From NCBI GenBank assembly GCA_035525055.1, contig DATLEZ010000085.1:1-6577 (forward strand): 6,577 nt of DNA, given 5' to 3'. The notes beneath the pieces were generated by a model. The model saw nothing but the letters and a program-made list of their open reading frames with translations, was not told where the DNA came from and searched no databases. This document shows, in pieces, positions 1-4,785 of the stretch (positions are counted from its first letter, which is position 1; each line of letters opens with the position of its first letter). Origin of the DNA: DATEEG01 sp035525055 (GTDB lineage Bacteria > Actinomycetota > Acidimicrobiia > Spongiisociales > ZC4RG35). Position numbers and translations under genes: made by a program.

Positions 1-71
1 CCACCTTCAAGGCCACATCTGCCTCCTCGCACAGGGCTCAGAGGCCAAGGATGCGGTCTCACTCAGGCGGT

Positions 72-111
72 GTCAGACATGTCTCCGGAACGTCCGACAT
101 GTGTCCAGAAC
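72..111. repeat. Two tandem 20-bp direct repeats, probable IS end remnant
   Basis: Two adjacent 20-bp units, GTCAGACATGTCTCCGGAAC (72-91) and GTCCGACATGTGTCCAGAAC (92-111), differ at three positions. Each contains the palindrome ACATGT. Tandem motifs of this type sit at the ends of some actinobacterial insertion sequences (I recall them from IS481-like elements), so this may be the edge of an element lying left of the window. No transposase reading frame is recognisable in bases 1-71. The repeat is seen directly; the IS assignment is from memory and weak. Confidence 0.5.
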
Positions 112-145
112 GATCCGCAAGACATCTCCCCGGTTAGAACACCCC

Positions 146-246
146 TTTGGCTAAGGCTCTCGGTCACCTGGCTGACAGGGTGGTTGACACTGAGATTGGA
201 GGGGTGCGAAAACTCAAAGGTGGCGCTGGCGACAAAGATCCGATCG
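146..246 (+). repeat. Dispersed repeat, copy 1 (IS21-like end motif?)
   Basis: This copy matches 1118-1217 almost base for base, from TTGGCT through CTGACAGGGTGGTTGACACT and GGTGCGAAAACTCAAAGG to GGCGCTGGCGA. It belongs to a five-member family in this window sharing the core CGAAAAC-N6-7-TGRCRCTGRYGA, followed by a GATCGCAC-like box in four copies. The complement reads AGCGCCACCTTTGAGTTTTC, which resembles motifs I know from ends of actinobacterial IS21-type elements. No transposase is adjacent, so this is a solo end or a small non-autonomous element. Confidence 0.7.
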
Positions 247-520
247 CAACCGATCAGTTGATTAGTGGCCTTTATGTGCATCCGGAGGCGCGCCGGCCCG
301 CTGCGGTGATCAGCCCGGCCGAATCACTGAAACTAAGAAGGTTTCTTTAGACTTCAAACATGCCCGACTTTATTGCAGAGCGAGTCGTCGAGGTGGATAC
401 GGCGCATGACGTCGAGCCGGGTAGTCAGAACGTCACGTTTGACCAGGCGACCGAGAGAGAGCGTGCCCTGCCGATCACTCCGGTCAAGTCGCCGGCGTAG
501 CCTCCCGATAAGACGTCTTC
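247..520. other. Gap without a recognisable gene
   Basis: No reading frame here has a convincing start, ribosome site and protein-like composition. The short frame ending at 350 begins inside the repeat and is probably chance. An AT-richer patch near 330-375 looks intergenic. On the minus strand an open frame runs from the end of the membrane protein gene down to 354, but its product is arginine- and serine-rich and unrecognised. Confidence 0.5.
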
Positions 521-958
521 TCAAGACGAGGGATCCCTGGAACGGTCTCCAGACCTGCGCAGACTCTGGGCGGCAGCTATGAGTCCGCCAGCTACGAGTC
601 CGGTGATTACACCCGCTCCGACGACTCGAGCAGCCTCGCGCACAGCTTCCATATCTAGCTTGATCCCGGCCGGCAACGGCTCCACCTTGAAGGTACTCCA
701 GGCAACCAGCGCGATCGCCCCCCCACCGAGAATCCATATATGGCGACGCATGGTCCTATGACGGTTGTATTGCTCAAGTTCGGGGTCGAGCACCCTGACG
801 AAGTCAACGATCACCCGAACCAGACCGTAGGCCACCATGACGATGACCCATATCACCGTGGAAGCAGGCATATCATCGAAGAGCGTTACTAAGCCGATGC
901 TTCCGAAGACCACGACGGTCCAAATAGCTTCGGAGTGCTCCTTGACCCAATCAGACAA
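521..958 (-). CDS. Small four-helix membrane protein, unknown function
   Basis: This encodes a 145-residue protein that I do not recognise. Hydrophobic segments lie at about residues 11-27, 34-55, 73-91 and 111-131, giving four likely membrane helices. A charged stretch (about 56-72, rich in Arg, His and Glu) lies between helices 2 and 3, and the tail is short and Arg/Ser-rich. The start is TTG at 958. It is supported by a GGAGG ribosome site exactly 7 bases upstream (about 966-970 on the plus strand), stronger than any competing ATG. The gene stands alone between two direct copies of a dispersed repeat, so it has no operon partner and no context that hints at a substrate. It may be a passenger gene or a resident gene bracketed by repeats. 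That it is a real gene is fairly likely; its function is unknown. Confidence 0.6.
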   Translation of the reverse strand: MSDWVKEHSEAIWTVVVFGSIGLVTLFDDMPASTVIWVIVMVAYGLVRVIVDFVRVLDPELEQYNRHRTMRRHIWILGGGAIALVAWSTFKVEPLPAGIKLDMEAVREAARVVGAGVITGLVAGGLIAAAQSLRRSGDRSRDPSS

Positions 959-1117
959 ACAGTGGCCTCCATTCGCCCTTCAGGCTAGAGAACCGACCCA
1001 ACGAGAAGCACCTCACCGGCAGCCACCGGAACTGATGGTCGCATAACGCGCGTTCGCGTCCCGCAAATCCGACCGATTGCCCGCTCCATATCCGGCGCTT
1101 TGCGCTCCCCGTCCTCG

Positions 1118-1217
1118 TTGGCTGGGCCCTCGGTCACCGGGCTGACAGGGTGGTTGACACTGAGATTGGTGGGGTGCGAAAACTCAAAGGTGGCGCTGGC
1201 GATGCGAGCTCGATCAC
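1118..1217 (+). repeat. Dispersed repeat, copy 2
   Basis: This copy is nearly identical to the one at 146-246 and in the same orientation, offset by about 970 bases. The match includes GGTCACC, CTGACAGGGTGGTTGACACT, GAGATTGG and the GCGAAAACTCAAAGGTGGCG core, and continues to a GAGCTCGATCAC box. Together the two copies bracket the membrane protein gene as direct repeats. Its right boundary coincides with the premature stop of the truncated frame at 1214-1273. Confidence 0.7.
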
Positions 1218-1290
1218 CCCATGCACAGTGATCTCGTCTGCAGGCCACCGTCGTTGGGGGTCTGCTGTGTCATGCCTGGACCTCCTCCCC
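1214..1290 (-). pseudogene. Truncated 5' end of a gene with strong RBS, possibly a transposase
   Basis: On the minus strand an excellent ribosome site, GGGGAGGAGG (1281-1290), lies 7 bases before an ATG (1271-1273). The frame encodes only 19 residues (MTQQTPNDGGLQTRSLCMG) and stops at 1214-1216, inside the GATCAC box that ends repeat copy 2. A start signal this strong on such a short frame suggests the beginning of a larger gene cut off by the repeat. Repeat copy 3 lies about 80 bases upstream, so it could be the leader and first codons of an insertion-sequence transposase. A genuine tiny peptide is possible but less likely. The family cannot be named from 19 residues. Confidence 0.4.
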
Positions 1291-1301
1291 TGGGACTGTA
1301 G

Positions 1302-1335
1302 CCACCCGCCGACGGGCCGCTGTGTTGTCGGGTGG
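1302..1335. repeat. Inverted repeat in leader of truncated frame
   Basis: CCACCCG (1302-1308) and CGGGTGG (1329-1335) are perfect 7-bp inverted arms around a 20-base loop. They lie between repeat copy 3 and the strong ribosome site at 1281-1290, so a transcript entering from copy 3 would carry this hairpin in its leader. There is no T-run, so it is not an obvious terminator. Role unknown. Confidence 0.4.
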
Positions 1336-1344
1336 TCCATCTGA

Positions 1345-1414
1345 GTCTGATAGTGGATGTTCCCTGAGATCCGAAAACCTGTAGATGGCACTGGCGATGC
1401 TGTCTGGATCGCAC
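1345..1414 (+). repeat. Dispersed repeat, copy 3 (diverged subtype)
   Basis: The core GATCCGAAAACCTGTAGATG followed by GCACTGGCGATG aligns with copies 1 and 2 around CGAAAAC and CTGGCGATG. A CTGATAG box lies on its left (CTGACAG in copies 1 and 2) and TGGATCGCAC on its right. It lacks about 9 bases between the left box and the core relative to copies 1 and 2. Same orientation as the other four copies. Immediately right are GC-rich palindromes (CGGCCGGCCG at 1414-1423). Confidence 0.55.
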
Positions 1415-1551
1415 GGCCGGCCGGTCCACGCGTGCCACCGTGGTTAAACGTCTGGTTCCATTGAGTGGCCACTGACATCGCTGTCGTCGAGACGTGCCCG
1501 AAGAGGCGACACTCTGGACTTGGTGCTTCGGGGTAGCGAGACAGGGCTGGT

Positions 1552-2358
1552 TCATTCGCTTCGGTTGAACTTCCATGCCGCTGCGGCGAGGAGCACCAAA
1601 CCGATTATGCCGACGACTAGGACCTCTTCGCCGATGGTCATTGTGTGTCCGAATACGGTGACGCCGAGCCCGGCGACGGCTAGCTCGGATCCCAGCATGA
1701 CCTGGCGGATGGCGTCGACTCCGTAGGTGACGGGGTTGGCTTTGGAGAGGATTTCCATCCAGACCGGGACACTGTCGACGGGGAAGAAGACTCCGGCGAG
1801 GAATACCAACGGGAAGACGAGGAGCTGGATCATCATCTGCACACCCTGTTGGGATCGGACATAGGAAGAGACGAGGATGCCCAGCCCGGACACCGCAAGT
1901 GAAAGGATCACCGCTATCGGAACCAGCCGGATGATGACGCCAAACGACAGGTCGACTCCGACAAGCGGGCCGATTGCGAGGAGCAGCACTGTTTGGGTGA
2001 GGCCGATGGCGGCGGCGCCGACGGACTTCCCGAGGATGATTCCGGTGCGGCTGACGGGAGCGACCAGGATCTCGCGCAAGAATCCGTCCTCCCGGTCTGA
2101 GGCCACCGAGATCCCGGCGGCGAGTGCTCCGGTGACAACGGCCATGGCGACGAGACCCGGATACATGAACTGCATGAGGTCGATGCCGCCGGTCATGGCA
2201 CCGACGATGTTGGTGAAGCCGGCGCCAAAGATGGCGAGAAACAGGAGAGGGAAGACGATGGAGGCCGCCACCCGGGAGCGGTCCCTGATGAAGCGGAGGA
2301 GCTCCCGGTAGGCCACAACCCAGGTACCTCGGTAGACCTCGATCAACGCCGCCTCCAC
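1552..2358 (-). CDS. ABC-2 type transporter permease (DrrB-like)
   Basis: This is the membrane subunit of an ABC exporter and would form the translocation path for a hydrophobic or drug-like substrate in the plasma membrane. The 268-residue protein has six likely helices at about 31-50, 65-85, 108-135, 143-165, 178-195 and 245-262. It carries the ABC-2 family stretch DREDGFLREILVAPVSR at 88-104, followed by ILGK. Length and layout match DrrB-type permeases. It directly follows its ATPase gene, overlapping it, so the two are translationally coupled. The GTG at 2358 gives a 16-base overlap. A TTG at 2346 would give a 4-base TTGA overlap and sits 5 bases after GGTGGAGG, a better ribosome site, so the true protein may be 4 residues shorter. 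The substrate cannot be read from sequence. No clear terminator is visible after the stop. Confidence 0.92.
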   Translation of the reverse strand: MEAALIEVYRGTWVVAYRELLRFIRDRSRVAASIVFPLLFLAIFGAGFTNIVGAMTGGIDLMQFMYPGLVAMAVVTGALAAGISVASDREDGFLREILVAPVSRTGIILGKSVGAAAIGLTQTVLLLAIGPLVGVDLSFGVIIRLVPIAVILSLAVSGLGILVSSYVRSQQGVQMMIQLLVFPLVFLAGVFFPVDSVPVWMEILSKANPVTYGVDAIRQVMLGSELAVAGLGVTVFGHTMTIGEEVLVVGIIGLVLLAAAAWKFNRSE

Positions 2359-3341
2359 CTACTCGACTTCTTCGGTCGCTCATCGGAGCCGGTCTCCTCG
2401 CGGATCGCGTGTCCGGTGAGCTCCAGGAATACGTCGTCGAGCGTGGGCCGGCGGACACTGATCGACTGCAACGGGAGCTGGAAACTGCGGATGAACCCGG
2501 GAAGGAAGTCTTCTCCATTGGGCACCTGGAACGTCACCGAATCGCCAACGATGGTCGGATCCAGTCCGTGGCGGGCGCGCACCTGGTCGGCTGCCGCAGT
2601 AGGGGAGGGGGACGCAATGGTGATCAGGTCACCACTCACGGCGGCCTTCAAACCTTCGGGTGTGTCCAATGCGACGATCTGACCGTGGTCGATCACCGCG
2701 ATGCGATCGCAATTCTCGGCCTCGTCCATGTAGTGAGTGGTGAGAAAGATGGTCAGTCCATCGGTGGCGCGAAGCTCGCCCAGGTATTCCCAGATACGGC
2801 GGCGGGTTTGGGGATCAAGACCGAGTGTTGGCTCGTCGAGGAACAGCACTCTGGGCTGGTGGAGTAGCCCACGGGCGATCTCGAGACGTCGGCGCATGCC
2901 ACCCGAGAACGACCTGACGTCGTCGCCGCGCCGCTCCCACAGCTCCACCATGGTCAGCAGCCGCCGAACCTGCTGCTCGCGCACGTCTGCGTCGAGCCCG
3001 TAGGCGTATGCGTGAAAGCGAAGGTTTTGCTCGGCGGTCAAAGTCTCGTCGAGGGTGGGTTGTTGAAAGACGAGCCCGATAGACCGCCTCACCGCACGCT
3101 CTTGCCTCACCGTGTCCAGACCGGCGATACTCGCTGTCCCGCTGCTGGGTCGGAGCAGCGTGCACAGCATGTTGATGGTGGTCGTCTTCCCCGCGCCATT
3201 GGGACCGAGAAAGCCGAACACCGCTCCTTCGCCAACCTGAAACGTGACACCCCGCACCGCCTCGAGGTCGCCGAAGCGTCGACCCAGGTCATCCACATCG
3301 ATGACCACTTCGCCGGTTGGGTTGGCGGCTACCCTGTTCAT
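2343..3341 (-). CDS. ABC transporter ATP-binding protein (DrrA-like, drug exporter)
   Basis: This is the cytoplasmic ATPase that powers the adjacent ABC-2 permease. All nucleotide-binding motifs are intact in the 332 residues: Walker A GPNGAGKTT at 46-54, Q-loop at 91-94 (VFQQ), signature SFSGGMRRR at 144-152, Walker B VLFLDEP with Glu170, D-loop GLD at 174-176, and H-loop TTH at 201-203. The C-terminal region (about 235-311) ends in RRPTLDDVFLELTGH, the usual tail of daunorubicin-resistance (DrrA) type ATPases. The ATG at 3341 is chosen because the N-terminus has normal length; a GTG at codon 12 is also possible. There is no ribosome site, and a promoter-like pair (3350-3379) would start transcription within a few bases of the ATG, so the message may be leaderless. 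A divergent MarR gene starts 14 bases away and probably controls it. Confidence 0.95.
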   Translation of the reverse strand: MNRVAANPTGEVVIDVDDLGRRFGDLEAVRGVTFQVGEGAVFGFLGPNGAGKTTTINMLCTLLRPSSGTASIAGLDTVRQERAVRRSIGLVFQQPTLDETLTAEQNLRFHAYAYGLDADVREQQVRRLLTMVELWERRGDDVRSFSGGMRRRLEIARGLLHQPRVLFLDEPTLGLDPQTRRRIWEYLGELRATDGLTIFLTTHYMDEAENCDRIAVIDHGQIVALDTPEGLKAAVSGDLITIASPSPTAAADQVRARHGLDPTIVGDSVTFQVPNGEDFLPGFIRSFQLPLQSISVRRPTLDDVFLELTGHAIREETGSDERPKKSSRWRRR

Positions 3342-3351
3342 GAGGTAACAA
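3322..3351 (+). promoter_or_regulatory. Possible promoter of the first MarR gene
   Basis: TTGGCG (3322-3327) and TAACAA (3346-3351) lie 18 bases apart, ahead of the GTG at 3356. The match to consensus is weak, but the placement would start transcription at or next to the GTG. The -35 element would lie inside the ATPase coding region on the other strand. Confidence 0.3.
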
Positions 3352-3360
3352 CATAGTGAA
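3337..3360. promoter_or_regulatory. Candidate MarR operator covering both start codons
   Basis: This 24-bp imperfect palindrome has TTCA (3337-3340) facing TGAA (3357-3360), with further symmetric pairs at A3343/T3354, G3345/C3352 and T3346/A3351; 7 of 12 pairs match. It contains the ATG of the ATPase gene (3339-3341) and the GTG of the MarR gene (3356-3358). MarR dimers usually bind palindromes of this size near their own promoter, so binding here would block both genes. This is inferred from symmetry and position only. Confidence 0.4.
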
Positions 3361-3379
3361 GTCCCTACACAACCTGCAA
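3350..3379 (-). promoter_or_regulatory. Promoter of the ABC exporter operon
   Basis: Reading the minus strand, TTGCAG (3374-3379) and TATGTT (3350-3355) are separated by 18 bases. Transcription would begin around 3343-3344, only a few bases before the ATG at 3341, which fits a leaderless message and the lack of a ribosome site. The -35 half lies inside the first codons of the divergent MarR gene, so the two transcripts would overlap at their 5' ends. Confidence 0.45.
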
Positions 3380-3799
3380 GAAGATGCCCTTACCCGACTC
3401 TTCGCCGTGGGAGCCGTCCTTGGGCCGGCCATGGAAGAAGGACTCGCCGAACAAGGTCTCACATCGGCCCGCGCTGAAGTCATCTGGCGTCTCCACCATG
3501 GCGGGCCAATGACTCAGCGTCAGCTCAGCGACGCCCTCCAGTGCACCCCCCGCAACGTGACCGGGCTGGTCGACGCCCTCGAAGACTCAGATCTGGTCGA
3601 ACGACGCCCCCATCCCGCAGACCGACGCGCCATCCACGTAACACTCACCAAGCAAGGCGAAGCGGCCACCGCCGACTGGACAGCCCGCAGCCGCCAACTC
3701 GCCAGACGAATCTTCTCCGACGTTCACCGCGAAGACCTCGAGACACTGATCACCACCATCGATGTGATCCTGGAACGACTAGACGCCCCCAAACCGTGA
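3356..3799 (+). CDS. MarR-family transcriptional regulator of the ABC exporter
   Basis: This is a DNA-binding repressor, probably a dimer, that would release its operator when a small ligand binds. The 147-residue length is typical of MarR proteins. The winged helix-turn-helix spans about residues 50-101. The recognition region is TQRQLSDALQCTPRNVTGLV (53-72), and the wing RRPHPADRRAIHVTLT (83-98) carries the conserved Asp-Arg-Arg of the family. Flanking helices (about 5-32 and 105-143) would form the dimer interface. The start is GTG at 3356; a GAGG ten bases upstream is a weak ribosome site, and a leaderless start is equally possible. The gene diverges from the ABC exporter operon with 14 bases between start codons, so autoregulation plus control of the exporter is the natural reading. 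The inducer is unknown and is probably an exported compound. Confidence 0.92.
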   Translation: MKSLHNLQEDALTRLFAVGAVLGPAMEEGLAEQGLTSARAEVIWRLHHGGPMTQRQLSDALQCTPRNVTGLVDALEDSDLVERRPHPADRRAIHVTLTKQGEAATADWTARSRQLARRIFSDVHREDLETLITTIDVILERLDAPKP

Positions 3800-3969
3800 C
3801 GTCTGAGACGTGGCGAGAGCGTGACTGACCTGACTGGCCTCCTCCTACGCGGAGGCTCCAACCTCACGGGCGCCCCGAAGGCAGCGAACTCCAACTCCTG
3901 TAACTCGAATTCCAACCCGAAGGCCGAGAGCCGACCTTCTCTCCTGCTGGCATGAGCTGCTTCGGCCGG

Positions 3970-4029
3970 ACCTAGTTTCGAAGATCCGAAAACATGAAGA
4001 TGACACTGGTGATGAAGGCTGGATCGCAC
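3970..4029 (+). repeat. Dispersed repeat, copy 4 (diverged subtype)
   Basis: The stretch contains GATCCGAAAAC (3983-3993), then AGATGACACTGGTGATG, then GGCTGGATCGCAC (4017-4029). It aligns with copy 3 through the whole core and shares the same right-hand GATCGCAC box. The left half is more diverged. Same orientation as the other copies and, like them, without a transposase. Confidence 0.55.
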
Positions 4030-4068
4030 TTCCCTAAATCAGGGCAACCGTCCCGGTCTCGATCTCGG

Positions 4069-4136
4069 GTCTGGACACGACCGATGATGTGGTGATCATC
4101 CCTCGAGTCTCCGACGACTCTGGATCACGTCCAGAC
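4069..4136. repeat. Nested inverted repeats
   Basis: GTCTGGAC (4069-4076) and GTCCAGAC (4129-4136) are perfect 8-bp inverted arms 52 bases apart. Inside them GAGTC (4105-4109) and GACTC (4116-4120) form a second small dyad. The layout could fold as a cruciform or RNA stem, or be the scar of an inserted element. No poly-T tract follows. Confidence 0.4.
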
Positions 4137-4186
4137 ATCGAGTTGGTCCTGAGGGCTGGGCGTCGAGGACACGCCGGACGCAGATG

Positions 4187-4750
4187 TCATCCGTCGCGAC
4201 TCCGCACCCAGTCGATGTATTTGCGGACTTCCTTGGTCTGGGTGTCTGATAGGGGCGAACCCTGGTAGTTGACTGAAGCGTCGCCGTCTTCAGTGGCGTT
4301 GAGTTCGTATGGGCGTGGCCCGAGCCCGAGGTCAGACCGCAGGGCTAAGTCGAGTTCGCGTAGTGACTCCCGGACCTGGTCGTGCCGACCGCCGAGGTTT
4401 GCTGCTATCCGGTCGATGGCTTCGAGCAGCCTGGGTACCGCCATGCCCAAAAGGCGGTAGCCCTCGGGCGTTAACTTGAGTAGAGCGGATCGGGCGTCGT
4501 CGGGGTTGTCGGTGCGCTCTAGCTCACCTCTTGCTTCGCAGCGTCGCACGAGGCTCGACACGGTGGTGGGGGACAGCCCAGTGGCCCGGGCCAGGTCGGC
4601 GGATGTGATCGGGGCTAGATCCGAGATCAGACCATACATGGCGAACTCTTCAACCGACAGCGGTGCATCCTCGAGTATCCCGGCGACCATCCGGTCGGCG
4701 AGAAGCGAGATCAGCCAGATGTCGATGAGAACATTCTTGTCGGTAGACAT
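4187..4750 (-). CDS. MarR-family transcriptional regulator with extended C-terminus
   Basis: This is a likely repressor of the divergent molybdo-oxidoreductase gene. The protein has 187 residues, about 40 more than a usual MarR. The winged helix-turn-helix lies at about 47-97: ITSADLARATGLSPTTVSSL (48-67) is the recognition region and NPDDARSALLKLT (82-94) the wing. The family-typical DxR is present as Asp85-Ala-Arg87. Helices at about 5-40 and 100-140 would make the dimer. The tail 141-187 (acidic patch TEDGD, then a basic SDTQTKEVRKYIDW helix) is not part of the standard fold and I do not recognise it. The ATG at 4750 has no ribosome site, so the message probably has a very short leader. 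Its start codon overlaps the -35 element of the neighbouring promoter, and a perfect dyad lies just upstream, which suggests autoregulation as well. Confidence 0.9.
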   Translation of the reverse strand: MSTDKNVLIDIWLISLLADRMVAGILEDAPLSVEEFAMYGLISDLAPITSADLARATGLSPTTVSSLVRRCEARGELERTDNPDDARSALLKLTPEGYRLLGMAVPRLLEAIDRIAANLGGRHDQVRESLRELDLALRSDLGLGPRPYELNATEDGDASVNYQGSPLSDTQTKEVRKYIDWVRSRDG

Positions 4751-4773
4751 ACTACGGAATCGTAGGGTATATA
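4744..4773 (+). promoter_or_regulatory. Oxidoreductase promoter
   Basis: TAGACA (4744-4749, five of six to TTGACA) and TATATA (4768-4773) lie 18 bases apart. Transcription would start near 4780, just ahead of the ATG at 4786. TATATA is self-complementary and can also serve the divergent regulator gene, whose start codon (4748-4750) overlaps this -35. Confidence 0.6.
4752..4765. promoter_or_regulatory. Perfect dyad, candidate operator for the second MarR
   Basis: CTACG-gaat-CGTAG is a perfect 5-bp inverted repeat with a 4-base centre. It lies wholly within the 18-base spacer between the -35 and -10 elements and in the 23-base gap between divergent frames. A dimeric regulator bound here would block polymerase on both strands. 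That the regulator encoded next door binds it is inferred from position. Confidence 0.5.
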
Positions 4774-4785
4774 GTGCGAGTACGT

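Larger units (their letters stand above)
3800..4186. other. Convergent intergenic region with IS-like debris
   Basis: This lies between the ends of two converging MarR genes. It holds a tiny ACGTC-tga-GACGT dyad overlapping the upstream stop (3799-3811) and a GCCTCC/GGAGGC inverted repeat (3837-3842 with 3851-3856). The nonamer CCCGAAGGC occurs twice (3874-3882 and 3916-3924). Repeat copy 4 and a nested inverted repeat follow. On the minus strand CCTCCTCC (3838-3845) reads as a strong ribosome site, but no gene follows it. No terminator with a T-run is visible. Confidence 0.5.

Noticed and set aside
354..737. Minus-strand 127-codon frame overlapping the membrane protein gene
   Set aside because: It is Arg/Ser/Gly-rich, and the overlapping frame at 521-958 has membrane helices and a clear ribosome site. 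The tail at 354-520 looks slightly protein-like but is unsupported.
1045..1054. Perfect palindrome AACGCGCGTT upstream of the membrane protein gene
   Set aside because: A single 10-bp GC-rich palindrome is expected by chance here, and no promoter or regulator gene is nearby to support an operator.
1214..2518. Long minus-strand open frame (434 codons) across the exporter genes
   Set aside because: It overlaps both ABC genes in another frame and is dominated by Arg, Pro, Ser and His, a typical shadow frame in GC-rich DNA. Only its last 19 codons, with their own ribosome site, may be meaningful.
2409..2867. Plus-strand 152-codon frame antisense to the ATPase gene
   Set aside because: The opposite strand carries a complete ATPase with all motifs. 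The antisense product matches no family I know and has no ribosome site.
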